Made by a program: the position numbers and the translations under genes | Notes under the pieces: model-generated | Seen by the model: the letters and a program-made list of their open reading frames with translations, nothing else | What the model was told of the DNA's origin: nothing | The model's database searches: none | From: Euzebya rosea | Lineage (GTDB): Bacteria > Actinomycetota > Nitriliruptoria > Euzebyales > Euzebyaceae | Direction: 5' to 3' | Assembly: GCF_003073135.1 (NCBI RefSeq) | Contig: NZ_PGDQ01000019.1 | Span: 30,788-94,787 of the forward strand | Length of the DNA: 64,000 nt | In this document: piece after piece, positions 46,937-54,091 of the stretch | How the letters are laid out: the number at the start of each line of letters is the position of its first letter | Numbering within the stretch: position 1 is the stretch's first letter

Positions 46937-48355
46937 TCAGCCCTCCGCGGGGAGGGTCCATCCGGTGGGGTCCGGACGGTGGTCGGCCCAGCCGATCACC
47001 TGCTCCAGCTGTCCGGCCAGCCGCAGCACCGTCGCCTCGTCGGCGGGCCGGCCGACCAGCTGCACGCCCACCGGCAGCCCGGCCCCCGTCCGGGCCACCG
47101 GCAGGGAGATCGCCGGCTGGCCGGTCACGTTGACCAGCGGGCACGGCCCGATCCAGCGGGCGACCTCGGCCAGCAGGTCGTCGTGGGACAGGTCGTCGAG
47201 CTCGCCGATGCGCAGGGCGGGCCGGCTGGTCACCGGCGCGAGGACGACGTCGTGGCCCTCGAAGGCGGTCACGACCGACCGCGCGACCAGCTGAAGGGCG
47301 GTGAAGTCGCGCAGCAGCGCCGGAGCGGACATGGCCTCGCCGGTGGCCGCGAACGCCCGGTTGTGGGGTTCGAGCCGGTCCTGCGGGATCGGGTTGGCCG
47401 CCAGGGATGCCGCCCAGATGCGGGTGAACCGGTCGGGCACGTCGGCGGGGATGCTGACCCGGACGGGCTCGACGATGTGCCCGAGGTCCTCCAGCCGGCC
47501 CGCGGTCGCGGCCACGGCGTCGGCCACGTCGGCGTCGGGCAGCGACCACGGCACCGAGGGCAGCACCCCGACGCGCAGGCGACCCGGGTCGGTGGCGACC
47601 TCCTCGACGAACGGCCGGTCCGGCGTCGGCAGGTGGTAGGGGTCACCGCTGGCGTAGCCCTGGATGGCGTCGAGAAGGGCGGCTGCGTCGACGACCCGAC
47701 GGCCGATGGACCCCTGCGTGACGTATCCCATGACCTGGTCGCCGAACAGGGGCGCATGGCTGACCCGGCCTCGCGACGGCTTCAGGCCGACCACGCCACA
47801 GCAGGCCGCCGGGATGCGCAGCGACCCACCGCCGTCGGACCCGTGGGCAGCCGCCATATACCCCGCCGCCACCGCCGCAGCGGCGCCACCGCTGGACCCA
47901 CCGGGCGTGCGGTCCGGAGCCCACGGGTTGCGTGCCGGGCCGTGCAGCGTCGGCTCGGTCCACGGCAGGCTGCCGAGCTCGGGCACGTTGGTCTTGCCGA
48001 CGACGACGAACCCGGCCTCGCGCATCCGTGACACGGTGTGGTCGTCGAAGGGCGGCGCGAAGGAGGCCATCGACGCGGTCCCGAACGTGGTGGGCAGCCC
48101 GCGGGCGTTGGACAGGTCCTTGACGAGCATCGGCACGCCGGCGTACGGCGGCAGCGGCGTGCCGTCCACCACCTGCTGGTCGATGTCGTCGGCGGCGGCC
48201 AACGCCCCGTCGCGGTCGACCGCCACGACGGCGTTGAGCACCTCGTCGTGGGCGTCGATCGCCCCCAGCGCGTCGAGCACGGCCTCGCGGGCCGACACGG
48301 TCCCCGCAGCGACGGCGGCAGCCAGGTCGGGCACGGACAGGTCGGCAGGGCGCAT
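46937..48355 (-). CDS. Amidase
   Basis: A 472-residue amidase-signature enzyme. The catalytic Lys is in GVPMLVKDLSNARGLPTTFG, the cis-Ser in TPGGSSGGAAAAVAAGYM and the nucleophile Ser in GSDGGGSLRIPAACCGVVGLKPSRGRVS. It hydrolyses an amide bond of unknown substrate; the family includes GatA, but no GatB or GatC is nearby and the C-terminus lacks GatA hallmarks. ATG 48355 is chosen over 48376 because TACGCT lies 8 nt before it. Confidence 0.92.
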   Translation of the reverse strand: MRPADLSVPDLAAAVAAGTVSAREAVLDALGAIDAHDEVLNAVVAVDRDGALAAADDIDQQVVDGTPLPPYAGVPMLVKDLSNARGLPTTFGTASMASFAPPFDDHTVSRMREAGFVVVGKTNVPELGSLPWTEPTLHGPARNPWAPDRTPGGSSGGAAAAVAAGYMAAAHGSDGGGSLRIPAACCGVVGLKPSRGRVSHAPLFGDQVMGYVTQGSIGRRVVDAAALLDAIQGYASGDPYHLPTPDRPFVEEVATDPGRLRVGVLPSVPWSLPDADVADAVAATAGRLEDLGHIVEPVRVSIPADVPDRFTRIWAASLAANPIPQDRLEPHNRAFAATGEAMSAPALLRDFTALQLVARSVVTAFEGHDVVLAPVTSRPALRIGELDDLSHDDLLAEVARWIGPCPLVNVTGQPAISLPVARTGAGLPVGVQLVGRPADEATVLRLAGQLEQVIGWADHRPDPTGWTLPAEG

Positions 48356-48363
48356 GCCCGCGC

Positions 48364-48395
48364 AGCGTAGAGGCATCCCGGCGGGCCGTTAGGAT
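48364..48395. promoter_or_regulatory. Divergent -10 boxes, amidase and ArsC-like genes
   Basis: Minus strand TACGCT (48369-48364) sits 8 nt before the amidase ATG; plus strand TAGGAT (48390-48395) sits 9 nt before the ATG of the ArsC-like gene. Both transcripts would be leaderless or nearly so. Confidence 0.45.
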
Positions 48396-48404
48396 CGGCG
48401 CCCC

Positions 48405-48767
48405 ATGAGCGACCTGCAGATGTTCACCAGCCCCAAGCACAAGGTGGCCCGAAAGGCCGAGCGCTTCTTCAAGGAACGCGGCCTGAAGTTCCATGCCGTC
48501 GACGTGCGGCAGAAGCCCCCGTCGCCGGGCGAGCTGAAGAAGTGGGTGCAGAAGTTCGGGGTCGACGCGGTCCTCGACAAGACATCGAAGACCTACACCG
48601 AGGGTGGGTTGCGGTACTTCTCCGCGGGCCCCGACGACTGGGTCGAACGCATGTGCCGCGAACCCGAGGTGCTGAACCTGCCGCTGATCCGCTGTGGCAA
48701 GGACCTGTCGGTGGGCGACGACCCGGCGGCGTGGGCCCGGTTCGTGGAGGCGATCAAGGGGCGCTGA
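48405..48767 (+). CDS. ArsC/Spx-like protein lacking the active-site cysteine
   Basis: A 120-residue thioredoxin-fold protein of the ArsC family: LQMFTSPKHKVARKAERFFKERGLKFHAVDVRQKPPSPGELKKWVQKFG, and LPLIRCGKDLSVGDDPAAWARFVE at the C-terminal end. In arsenate reductases the N-terminal loop holds a Cys (YxxxxCxxC or CxxxxxR); here it reads TSPKHKV with no Cys, so it is unlikely to reduce arsenate. YffB/Spx-like relatives with unknown roles are the nearest analogy. The only cysteines are C83 and C97. Confidence 0.85.
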   Translation: MSDLQMFTSPKHKVARKAERFFKERGLKFHAVDVRQKPPSPGELKKWVQKFGVDAVLDKTSKTYTEGGLRYFSAGPDDWVERMCREPEVLNLPLIRCGKDLSVGDDPAAWARFVEAIKGR

Positions 48768-48778
48768 CCCGTCCGGGG

Positions 48779-49414
48779 TCAGATGTGGTCGAGGATCTCC
48801 AGCAGCCCGTCGACCACGGCATCGGCACGCCCGTCGGCCCGGGGGCCCAGCAGTCCCCACGGTCCGCGGCGCAGGTGGATCGTGCGCAGGCCCGCCTCGG
48901 ACGCGGCGATCACGTCGTTGTCGACTCGGTCACCCACGTAGGTGACCCGGTCCGCGGGCACGTCACCCATGGCGTGCAGGGCCGCGGCGAAGAACGCCGG
49001 GTCGGGCTTGCTGACTCCCAGCTCGTCGGACATGGCCATCACGTCGGGACGGACACCGATCGCCCGCAGCTCGGCGGTGCGGCTGGACGGCTGGTTGCCG
49101 ATGACGGCCACACCCAGTCCCGCACGGCGGTAGGCGTCCAGCGCCGGCAACGCGTCGGGGTAGAGGTCGTCCGGCCGGAACCCGCCGTACGCGGACTCCT
49201 TCTCCTCCATGCGGTCCGGCCAGGTCGGGTCGATCCGGGTCAGGGCCGAGTCGTAGGAGCGGCCGGCGGCGATCTCGGCACCCATGGTCGCCATCAGCAC
49301 GAGCGGGGTCACGCCGAGGACGCTCGCCCACGTCGACCACACCCGTGTCTCGTCGATCAGCGTCTCGCCGATGTCGAGGCAGATCCATCGGTCAGCGGCC
49401 AACGCCCGCTCCAC
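48779..49414 (-). CDS. HAD family hydrolase
   Basis: A 211-residue HAD-fold protein: motif I ICLDIGETLIDE, motif II GVAVIGNQPSS, motif III Lys in GVSKPDPAFFAAALHAM and motif IV VTYVGDRVDNDVIAA. Like the HAD protein at 26287 it has Gly in place of the second Asp of motif I (DIG). Its start overlaps the end of the TetR gene by 23 bases on the same strand, so they are cotranscribed. Substrate unknown. Confidence 0.88.
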   Translation of the reverse strand: MERALAADRWICLDIGETLIDETRVWSTWASVLGVTPLVLMATMGAEIAAGRSYDSALTRIDPTWPDRMEEKESAYGGFRPDDLYPDALPALDAYRRAGLGVAVIGNQPSSRTAELRAIGVRPDVMAMSDELGVSKPDPAFFAAALHAMGDVPADRVTYVGDRVDNDVIAASEAGLRTIHLRRGPWGLLGPRADGRADAVVDGLLEILDHI

Positions 49415-49994
49415 CCAGGAACAGCTCGGTCACGAGGTCCAGCGCCTCCGGCAGGGGGCGGGCGTCGGGGCGTTCCGCCCACCCGACGACGTTGTCCAGC
49501 CACAGGTTCGTCAACGCCATCGACAGCCGGCGAGGGGTCATGTCGTCGCGGATGGTCCCCGCGGCCTGCCCACGCTCGACGATGGGCATGATCTTGGCAC
49601 CCAGGGTGGCGCGGTCGTCCAGCACCCGCATCCAGTCCGCGGAGTTGCCGACGACCTCGCGCACCATCCGGCCGCGCAGGGCACGCGGGCCGTTCATCAT
49701 CTGCTCGGCCAGCCGCTGTCCGAGGACCTGCAGCGCCTCGGGGGCGTCCTCGGGCAGGGTGTCGGTGTCGACGTCCTCCATCAGCTCCGCCGCCCATTCC
49801 AGCAGCACGTCCTGCTTGCGCTGGAAGTGCACGTAGAAGGTGCCCTTGGCCACGGTGGCCGCAGCCGTGATCTCGTCCACGGACGTGCCCTCCACCCCCT
49901 TGGCCTCGAACAGCTCCAGGGCAGCCTCGACCAGGGCACGGCGCGTGGCCATGCCCCGTCCGGTCCGGACGGGGGTCACATCGGGTTCAGGCAC
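49392..49994 (-). CDS. TetR family transcriptional regulator
   Basis: A 200-residue regulator with N-terminal helix-turn-helix ALVEAALELFEAKGVEGTSVDEITAAATVAKGTFYVHFQRKQDVLLEW (residues about 18-65), the TetR signature. The C-terminal ligand domain is not assignable. It is cotranscribed with the HAD gene; a TACGCT box on the minus strand at about 50036-50031 could be its promoter. Targets unknown. Confidence 0.92.
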   Translation of the reverse strand: MPEPDVTPVRTGRGMATRRALVEAALELFEAKGVEGTSVDEITAAATVAKGTFYVHFQRKQDVLLEWAAELMEDVDTDTLPEDAPEALQVLGQRLAEQMMNGPRALRGRMVREVVGNSADWMRVLDDRATLGAKIMPIVERGQAAGTIRDDMTPRRLSMALTNLWLDNVVGWAERPDARPLPEALDLVTELFLGGAGVGR

Positions 49995-50047
49995 GGTGCA
50001 CGGTTCGGGTCGTCGAGCTCACGAGGGGCAGCGTACGTGACCGTCCC

Positions 50048-50899
50048 TCACCCGTCGCCGGGGTGCGACGCCGCCTGCTCCAGCCGTGCCGACAGCACGG
50101 CCGCCATCGCCCGACCGACATCGGTGTGGATCGGCCACGACCAGTGGGCACCGTCGACGTTCAGCTCGTGCAGCCGGTCGCGGGTCAGGGCGGCCAGGTC
50201 GACGACGGGCACGTCGCGCTCGGCCGCCAGCCGGACGTACAGCGCGTGGACCTCGTCGTGATGGGTTCGTACGCCGCCGTAGTAGGTCGTCCGGTGATCG
50301 GCGGGCAGCACGGCCACGAGCGGCACGTCCGGACCGGCGAACAACCTGATCGCGTCCACGGACTTGCCCCAGCAGTGGGCGATGACGTCGGGCGGGGTGA
50401 AGCGGAAGCGTCCGCCGGTTGCCCGGACCAGGGAAGGGTGGACGTGGTCGATGCGGCGGCGGACCTCACGGCGCAGCGACGTCGGCCGCAGGTAGGGCAG
50501 CGCCATCATCACCCAGCGCGGCACGCCCACGCTCAGCTGGTCCGCGGACCCCATGCCGAGCACCACGGCGTCGGCCCCCATCAGCAGCTGCTGCTGCAGG
50601 TGGACGTCCTTCTGCAGCGCCAGCCACAGCTCGCGGACACCCCAGCCCGCCCTCGCCCACACGTCGACGGCCCATTCACGCCCCGTCGACTGGCCGAGTG
50701 ACTCGCCGAGGACGTTGGGGTACACCCGGGGATCACGGAGCGGCACAGGCCCCTCCGGACCGTGGAACGACAGGGAGTCCCCGAGGACCACGAGCCGCCC
50801 GAAATCGCGCGAGATGCTTGCAAGACGGGCTGTCGGCGGGCAACGTAGCCCCTCGACTCGACCGGCTCGACTGCCAGACGGGCCCGAATCCAGAGCCAT
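50048..50899 (-). CDS. SGNH-fold acyltransferase, OctT-like
   Basis: A 283-residue SGNH/GDSL hydrolase-fold protein. Block I is LVVLGDSLSFHGPEGPVPLRDPRVYPN with the nucleophile Ser; VVLGMGSADQLS is a block III-like segment; the catalytic Asp-His pair is in ELNVDGAHWSWPIHTDVG. The overall pattern resembles diglucosylglycerate octanoyltransferase (OctT) of mycobacteria, which acylates a glucosylglycerate precursor of methylglucose lipopolysaccharide; recognition is by memory. ATG 50899 has a GGAGG site 9 nt upstream; reading on to 50941 would translate the promoter repeats. Divergent from the HU gene. Confidence 0.7.
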   Translation of the reverse strand: MALDSGPSGSRAGRVEGLRCPPTARLASISRDFGRLVVLGDSLSFHGPEGPVPLRDPRVYPNVLGESLGQSTGREWAVDVWARAGWGVRELWLALQKDVHLQQQLLMGADAVVLGMGSADQLSVGVPRWVMMALPYLRPTSLRREVRRRIDHVHPSLVRATGGRFRFTPPDVIAHCWGKSVDAIRLFAGPDVPLVAVLPADHRTTYYGGVRTHHDEVHALYVRLAAERDVPVVDLAALTRDRLHELNVDGAHWSWPIHTDVGRAMAAVLSARLEQAASHPGDG

Positions 50900-50903
50900 C
50901 AGC

Positions 50904-50940
50904 TGTCGCCTCCGCGACACCGACTGTCGCCTCTGCGACA
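50904..50940. promoter_or_regulatory. Two 16-bp palindromes spaced 21 bp, HU/OctT promoter
   Basis: TGTCGCCTCCGCGACA (50904-50919) and TGTCGCCTCTGCGACA (50925-50940) each have perfect 6-bp arms with a 4-bp spacer and lie exactly 21 bp apart, two turns of the helix. They occupy the 72-bp gap between the divergent OctT-like and HU genes. The first also contains the GGAGG ribosome site of the OctT-like gene. This is the layout of a pair of operators for a dimeric repressor. Confidence 0.65.
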
Positions 50941-50971
50941 CCGACCAGACCCCAACGCGAGGGAATTCACC

Positions 50972-51244
50972 ATGAACAAGTCAGAACTCATCGCTGCCGC
51001 TGCCGACGACGCGGAGATGTCGAAGGCCGAGATGAGCAAGGCCCTCGACGCCATCGTCGGGACCATCCGCTCCGCCGTCGCCTCCGGCGACAAGGTCTCC
51101 GTGACCGACTTCGGCGCGTTCGACGTGCGCGAGAACGCTGCCCGCAAGGGTCGCAACCCCGCCACCGGCGAGCCGATGGACATCAAGGCTTCCAAGACCC
51201 CGCGGTTCAAGGCCGCCAAGGGCTTCAAGGACGCCGTCAACTAG
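50972..51244 (+). CDS. hup: HU family DNA-binding protein
   Basis: A 90-residue HU: MNKSELIAAAADDAEMSKAEMSKALDAIVGTI, then GDKVSVTDFGAFDVRENAARKGRNPATGEPMDIKASKTPRFKAAKGFKDAVN. The flexible DNA-bending arm is RKGRNPATGEPMDI with the conserved Pro. It lacks the long Lys/Ala-rich tail of mycobacterial HupB, so it is the short form. SD GAGGGA before the ATG; followed by a strong hairpin terminator. Confidence 0.95.
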   Translation: MNKSELIAAAADDAEMSKAEMSKALDAIVGTIRSAVASGDKVSVTDFGAFDVRENAARKGRNPATGEPMDIKASKTPRFKAAKGFKDAVN

Positions 51245-51263
51245 ACGTCCTCGAGTACTGCAT

Positions 51264-51289
51264 CGACGCCGCCCCTCGGGGCGGCGTCG
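51264..51289. terminator. Terminator after hup
   Basis: CGACGCCGCCCC (51264-51275) and GGGGCGGCGTCG (51278-51289) form a perfect 12-bp stem with a 2-base gap, 20 bases after the hup stop. It lies between hup and the convergent hemQ gene and may serve both. Confidence 0.8.
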
Positions 51290-51311
51290 TGCTTCTGGGA
51301 CCGCCCACGGG

Positions 51312-52109
51312 TCATCCCTGCAGGCCCAGCCGCCGGACCAGCTGCTCGGGTTCCATCACGAGGCCGGTGACGAACGGCCCGAAGTCGGCGTAGGTCGCCG
51401 AGGCCTCGTCGAACCGCATCTCGTAGACGATCTCCTTGAGGGTGGCGGGATCGTCGGTGAAGAGGGTGACCCCCCACTCCCAGTCGTCCAGGCCCGTCGA
51501 GCCGGTGATCAGCTGCAGCACCCGGCCGCGGTAGGACCGGCCCACCGTGGCGTGGCCGGCCATGATCGCCTTGCGTTCCTCGAAGGGCAGGGCGAACCAG
51601 TTGGCGCCGACCTCGCGCTTCTTCGACATCGGGTAGAAGCCGATGACCTTCTTGCGCGGCAGGTCGGGGTACAGGCGGTGCTGCATGTAGGTGGCCATGC
51701 GCTCGTCGAACGCCTCGAGGGCTGCCTCGAGCTCCGGGGAGCCGGGGGCCATGCCCTCGAACTCCACCAGCCGGGCCTGCTCGTCCTCACGGGTGGAGGT
51801 GTACTCGCTGCCCTCGGTCAGGCTGACGTAGCTGGCGGCGGGGGCCAGTCCCGCTCCGAAGGCGGTGTTGGGCAGCTCGGTGGCGAACGCGTCGAGGACA
51901 TCGAGGTCGGGGCCCAGCAGCATCAGGCCGATGTCGGCCTTCTGCCCGAGGACGCTGAACGGGATCACCTGATAGTCCTCGCGGCCGTCCAGCTCCTTCA
52001 CCCGCTGGATGAAGTCGCCGGCGGCGTGCACCGGGTCCTCGAGCATGGCGCGGCGGAAGTGGAAGAACAGGTGGAGGACGCCCCACCCCTCGCTGGGTAC
52101 GGTCGGCAT
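51312..52109 (-). CDS. hemQ: Coproheme decarboxylase
   Basis: A 265-residue chlorite-dismutase-family protein that decarboxylates coproheme III to heme b in the coproporphyrin-dependent pathway of Gram-positive bacteria. Motifs are HLFFHFRRAM, YVSLTEGSEYTS, GFYPMSKKREVGANWFALPFEERKAIMAGHATVGRSYRGRVLQL (active-site Tyr and proximal His) and the distal segment DDWEWGVTLFTDDPATLKEIVYEMRFDEASA. The open frame reaches 53699, but homology begins MPTVPSEGWGVL; the ATG has AAGGA upstream. It is a useful lineage marker for Actinobacteria/Firmicutes. Confidence 0.95.
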   Translation of the reverse strand: MPTVPSEGWGVLHLFFHFRRAMLEDPVHAAGDFIQRVKELDGREDYQVIPFSVLGQKADIGLMLLGPDLDVLDAFATELPNTAFGAGLAPAASYVSLTEGSEYTSTREDEQARLVEFEGMAPGSPELEAALEAFDERMATYMQHRLYPDLPRKKVIGFYPMSKKREVGANWFALPFEERKAIMAGHATVGRSYRGRVLQLITGSTGLDDWEWGVTLFTDDPATLKEIVYEMRFDEASATYADFGPFVTGLVMEPEQLVRRLGLQG

Positions 52110-52197
52110 GTCGTGGCGGTCCTTCTGGGTCGTGAACAGCGGTCGAGGTCGGGGGTCAAGCCTATGCCCTGCCCCGAGTACGGCACACTCGGGAGCC

Positions 52198-53010
52198 GTG
52201 CCCGTCGGAGCCCATCCCATCGACCCCTCGTCCGTCGGCGTCCTGGACCGTCGCGGTCCTGTCGACGCCGGCCGGCCGGTCGTGCTGCTGCACGGCTGGA
52301 CCGGATCCAAGGAGGACTTCGCCGACGTCGTCGAGCCGTTGTCGCGCGACCGTCGCGTGCTCGTGCCCGACCTCCCGGGGCACGGCCAGACCCCGGCGAT
52401 CGGGGGTGAGTCCGCGCAGGCCCTCGGCCGCGTCGCCGCGTGGGTGCTGGCGTGGCTGGACGCCGTGGGGGTCGGGGACGTGCACGTCGTCGGCCACAGC
52501 CTCGGTGGGCTGCTGGCCCAGCGGGTCGCGTTCCTCGCGTCCCAGCGGGTGCGGTCCCTCGTGCTGGTCGGCACCGGCCTCGGTGCCCCCGGCGAGGCCA
52601 CCGTCGACCGGGCGGTCCGGGTGGCCACCACCGCACGGGAGGAGGGAATGGCGGCGGCCTGGCGGACCGTCACCGGCGGCGTCGACGTGGTCGAGGACGA
52701 CCCACGCGGCGACTTCGTCCGCACCCGCTTCCTGGAGCTGGACCCGGCGACCCTCATCGGCGGGGCACGGGCGCTGATCTCCGCCGCCCCGCTGGGGGCG
52801 TTCCTGCGTGGCATCGACCTGCCGGTGCTGGTCTGCCACGGCGACGGCGACGACTCGTGGCTGCCCCACGAACAGCGGCTGCTGGCCCGCACCATCAGGG
52901 GTGCGCAGTACGTTGTCATCCCCGACGCCCTGCACTCCCCAGCGGTGGAGAACCCGCAGGGCCTGCTGGACGTGCTGCAGCCGTTCCTGGCCGCAGCCGA
53001 CCCCCGCTGA
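52198..53010 (+). CDS. Alpha/beta hydrolase
   Basis: A 270-residue alpha/beta hydrolase with oxyanion motif VVLLHGWTGSKEDF, nucleophile elbow VVGHSLGGLLA (Ser near residue 100), acid in VLVCHGDGDDSWLP and His in IPDALHSPAVENP. The start is a GTG; extending further would reach into the divergent hemQ. Probably an esterase or lipase-like enzyme; substrate unknown. Followed 46 bp later by the zinc-finger mini gene. Confidence 0.9.
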   Translation: MPVGAHPIDPSSVGVLDRRGPVDAGRPVVLLHGWTGSKEDFADVVEPLSRDRRVLVPDLPGHGQTPAIGGESAQALGRVAAWVLAWLDAVGVGDVHVVGHSLGGLLAQRVAFLASQRVRSLVLVGTGLGAPGEATVDRAVRVATTAREEGMAAAWRTVTGGVDVVEDDPRGDFVRTRFLELDPATLIGGARALISAAPLGAFLRGIDLPVLVCHGDGDDSWLPHEQRLLARTIRGAQYVVIPDALHSPAVENPQGLLDVLQPFLAAADPR

Positions 53011-53056
53011 TCCGCGATCAGCGGACCCGAGACGCCCTCGACGACCGGAGGACCCC

Positions 53057-53257
53057 GTGGCCAAGCAGTGTCCCAAGTGCCCGCTGAAGTTCGACCTCGC
53101 GCCGATGCTGGCCGACCACCTGCGGACCGACCACGGCTTCGAGCCGGAGACCCTCGTCCACCTGCAGCCCGAGTCGATCCGGATCGGCATGGTCGACGCC
53201 CGCAGGGACGCCCGTGCCCGAGCGGAGGGGCAGGCCGACCCCCAGGAGCCGCAGTGA
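53057..53257 (+). CDS. C2H2-type zinc finger mini protein
   Basis: A 66-residue protein beginning VAKQCPKCPLKFDLAPMLADHLRTDHGFEPETL: C5 and C8, then H21 and H26, a C-x2-C-x12-H-x4-H C2H2 finger rare in bacteria. The rest is charged. GTG start with GGAGG 5 nt upstream; an upstream extension would overlap the hydrolase gene. Its stop overlaps the GTG of the PIG-L gene (GTGA), so it is coupled to that deacetylase. Role unknown: could be a nucleic acid- or protein-binding finger. Confidence 0.75.
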   Translation: MAKQCPKCPLKFDLAPMLADHLRTDHGFEPETLVHLQPESIRIGMVDARRDARARAEGQADPQEPQ

Positions 53258-54045
53258 TCCCGAGGTCGCTGCGACGGGTCGCCGTCCGGGCCGCACGGCA
53301 GGGCATCGACCGGCTGCCGGTGACCACGCGCGAGCTCGCCCTGGCGCTGGCGACGCGGTCCGACCACGGCCCGACGATGCTGCCCGGCCCGCCGGACGGG
53401 CCGGTCCTGGTCGTGGCACCCCACCCCGACGACGAAGCGATCGGCCCCGGGGCGACGATCGCCCGGCACGTCGACGCCGGCCACGACGTCACCGTGCTGG
53501 TGGTGACCAGCGGCGGGGCGACCGCCGGCGGCGGTGACGACGTCCTGGCGGTGCGCGAGGACGAGAGCCGCCGGGCGCTGGCCCACCTCGGCGTCGGGCC
53601 CGAGCGGATCGTCTTCGGGAGGCTGACCGACGGCAACCTGCCGGCCGAACGGCAGGCCGTCGTGGACCTGATCAGCCGGCACGCCACCGGCGTGGCCACC
53701 GTCTACGTCCCGTCCCTGCTGGACCCGCATCCGGACCACCACGCGGTGGCCCTTGCGGCCGGCCTTGCCGACCTGTCCCCGGACACCGACGTCCACGGCT
53801 ACGAGGTCTGGGCCGCCGGACCGGTCGACGTGCTCGTCGACGTCACCGACGTGTTCGCCCGCAAGCAGGCGGCGCTGGGGGAGTACGACGTGGCGCTGGA
53901 GACCGTCGACTACGTCCGCTCGTCCTCGGGCCTGGCCGCCTACCGCAGCGCCACCGGCGGGCTGGGTGGCCGCGGATTCGCCGAGGGGTTCGTGGCCATG
54001 CCAGCAACGGAGTACGCCGACATCGTCGACCGCCTGATTCGCTGA
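53254..54045 (+). CDS. PIG-L family deacetylase
   Basis: A 263-residue LmbE/PIG-L zinc deacetylase: VLVVAPHPDDEAIGPGATIARHVDAGHDVTVLVVTSGGA (zinc and catalytic residues, AHPDDE-type motif), then VYVPSLLDPHPDHHAVALA with the third zinc His (HPDH). N-acetylglucosaminyl substrates are usual in the family (mycothiol MshB, Mca), but the identity here is unclear; it is not preceded by mycothiol genes. GTG start overlapping the zinc-finger gene stop. Confidence 0.9.
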   Translation: MIPRSLRRVAVRAARQGIDRLPVTTRELALALATRSDHGPTMLPGPPDGPVLVVAPHPDDEAIGPGATIARHVDAGHDVTVLVVTSGGATAGGGDDVLAVREDESRRALAHLGVGPERIVFGRLTDGNLPAERQAVVDLISRHATGVATVYVPSLLDPHPDHHAVALAAGLADLSPDTDVHGYEVWAAGPVDVLVDVTDVFARKQAALGEYDVALETVDYVRSSSGLAAYRSATGGLGGRGFAEGFVAMPATEYADIVDRLIR

Positions 54046-54091
54046 GCTCGACGGGCAGGAATCCGGCTGGCCGGCGTCGAACGTCACCGGC

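Noticed and set aside
51312..53699. hemQ as part of a 795-residue protein
   Set aside because: The extra N-terminal frame runs through the divergent hydrolase and PIG-L genes; HemQ homology begins at ATG 52109.
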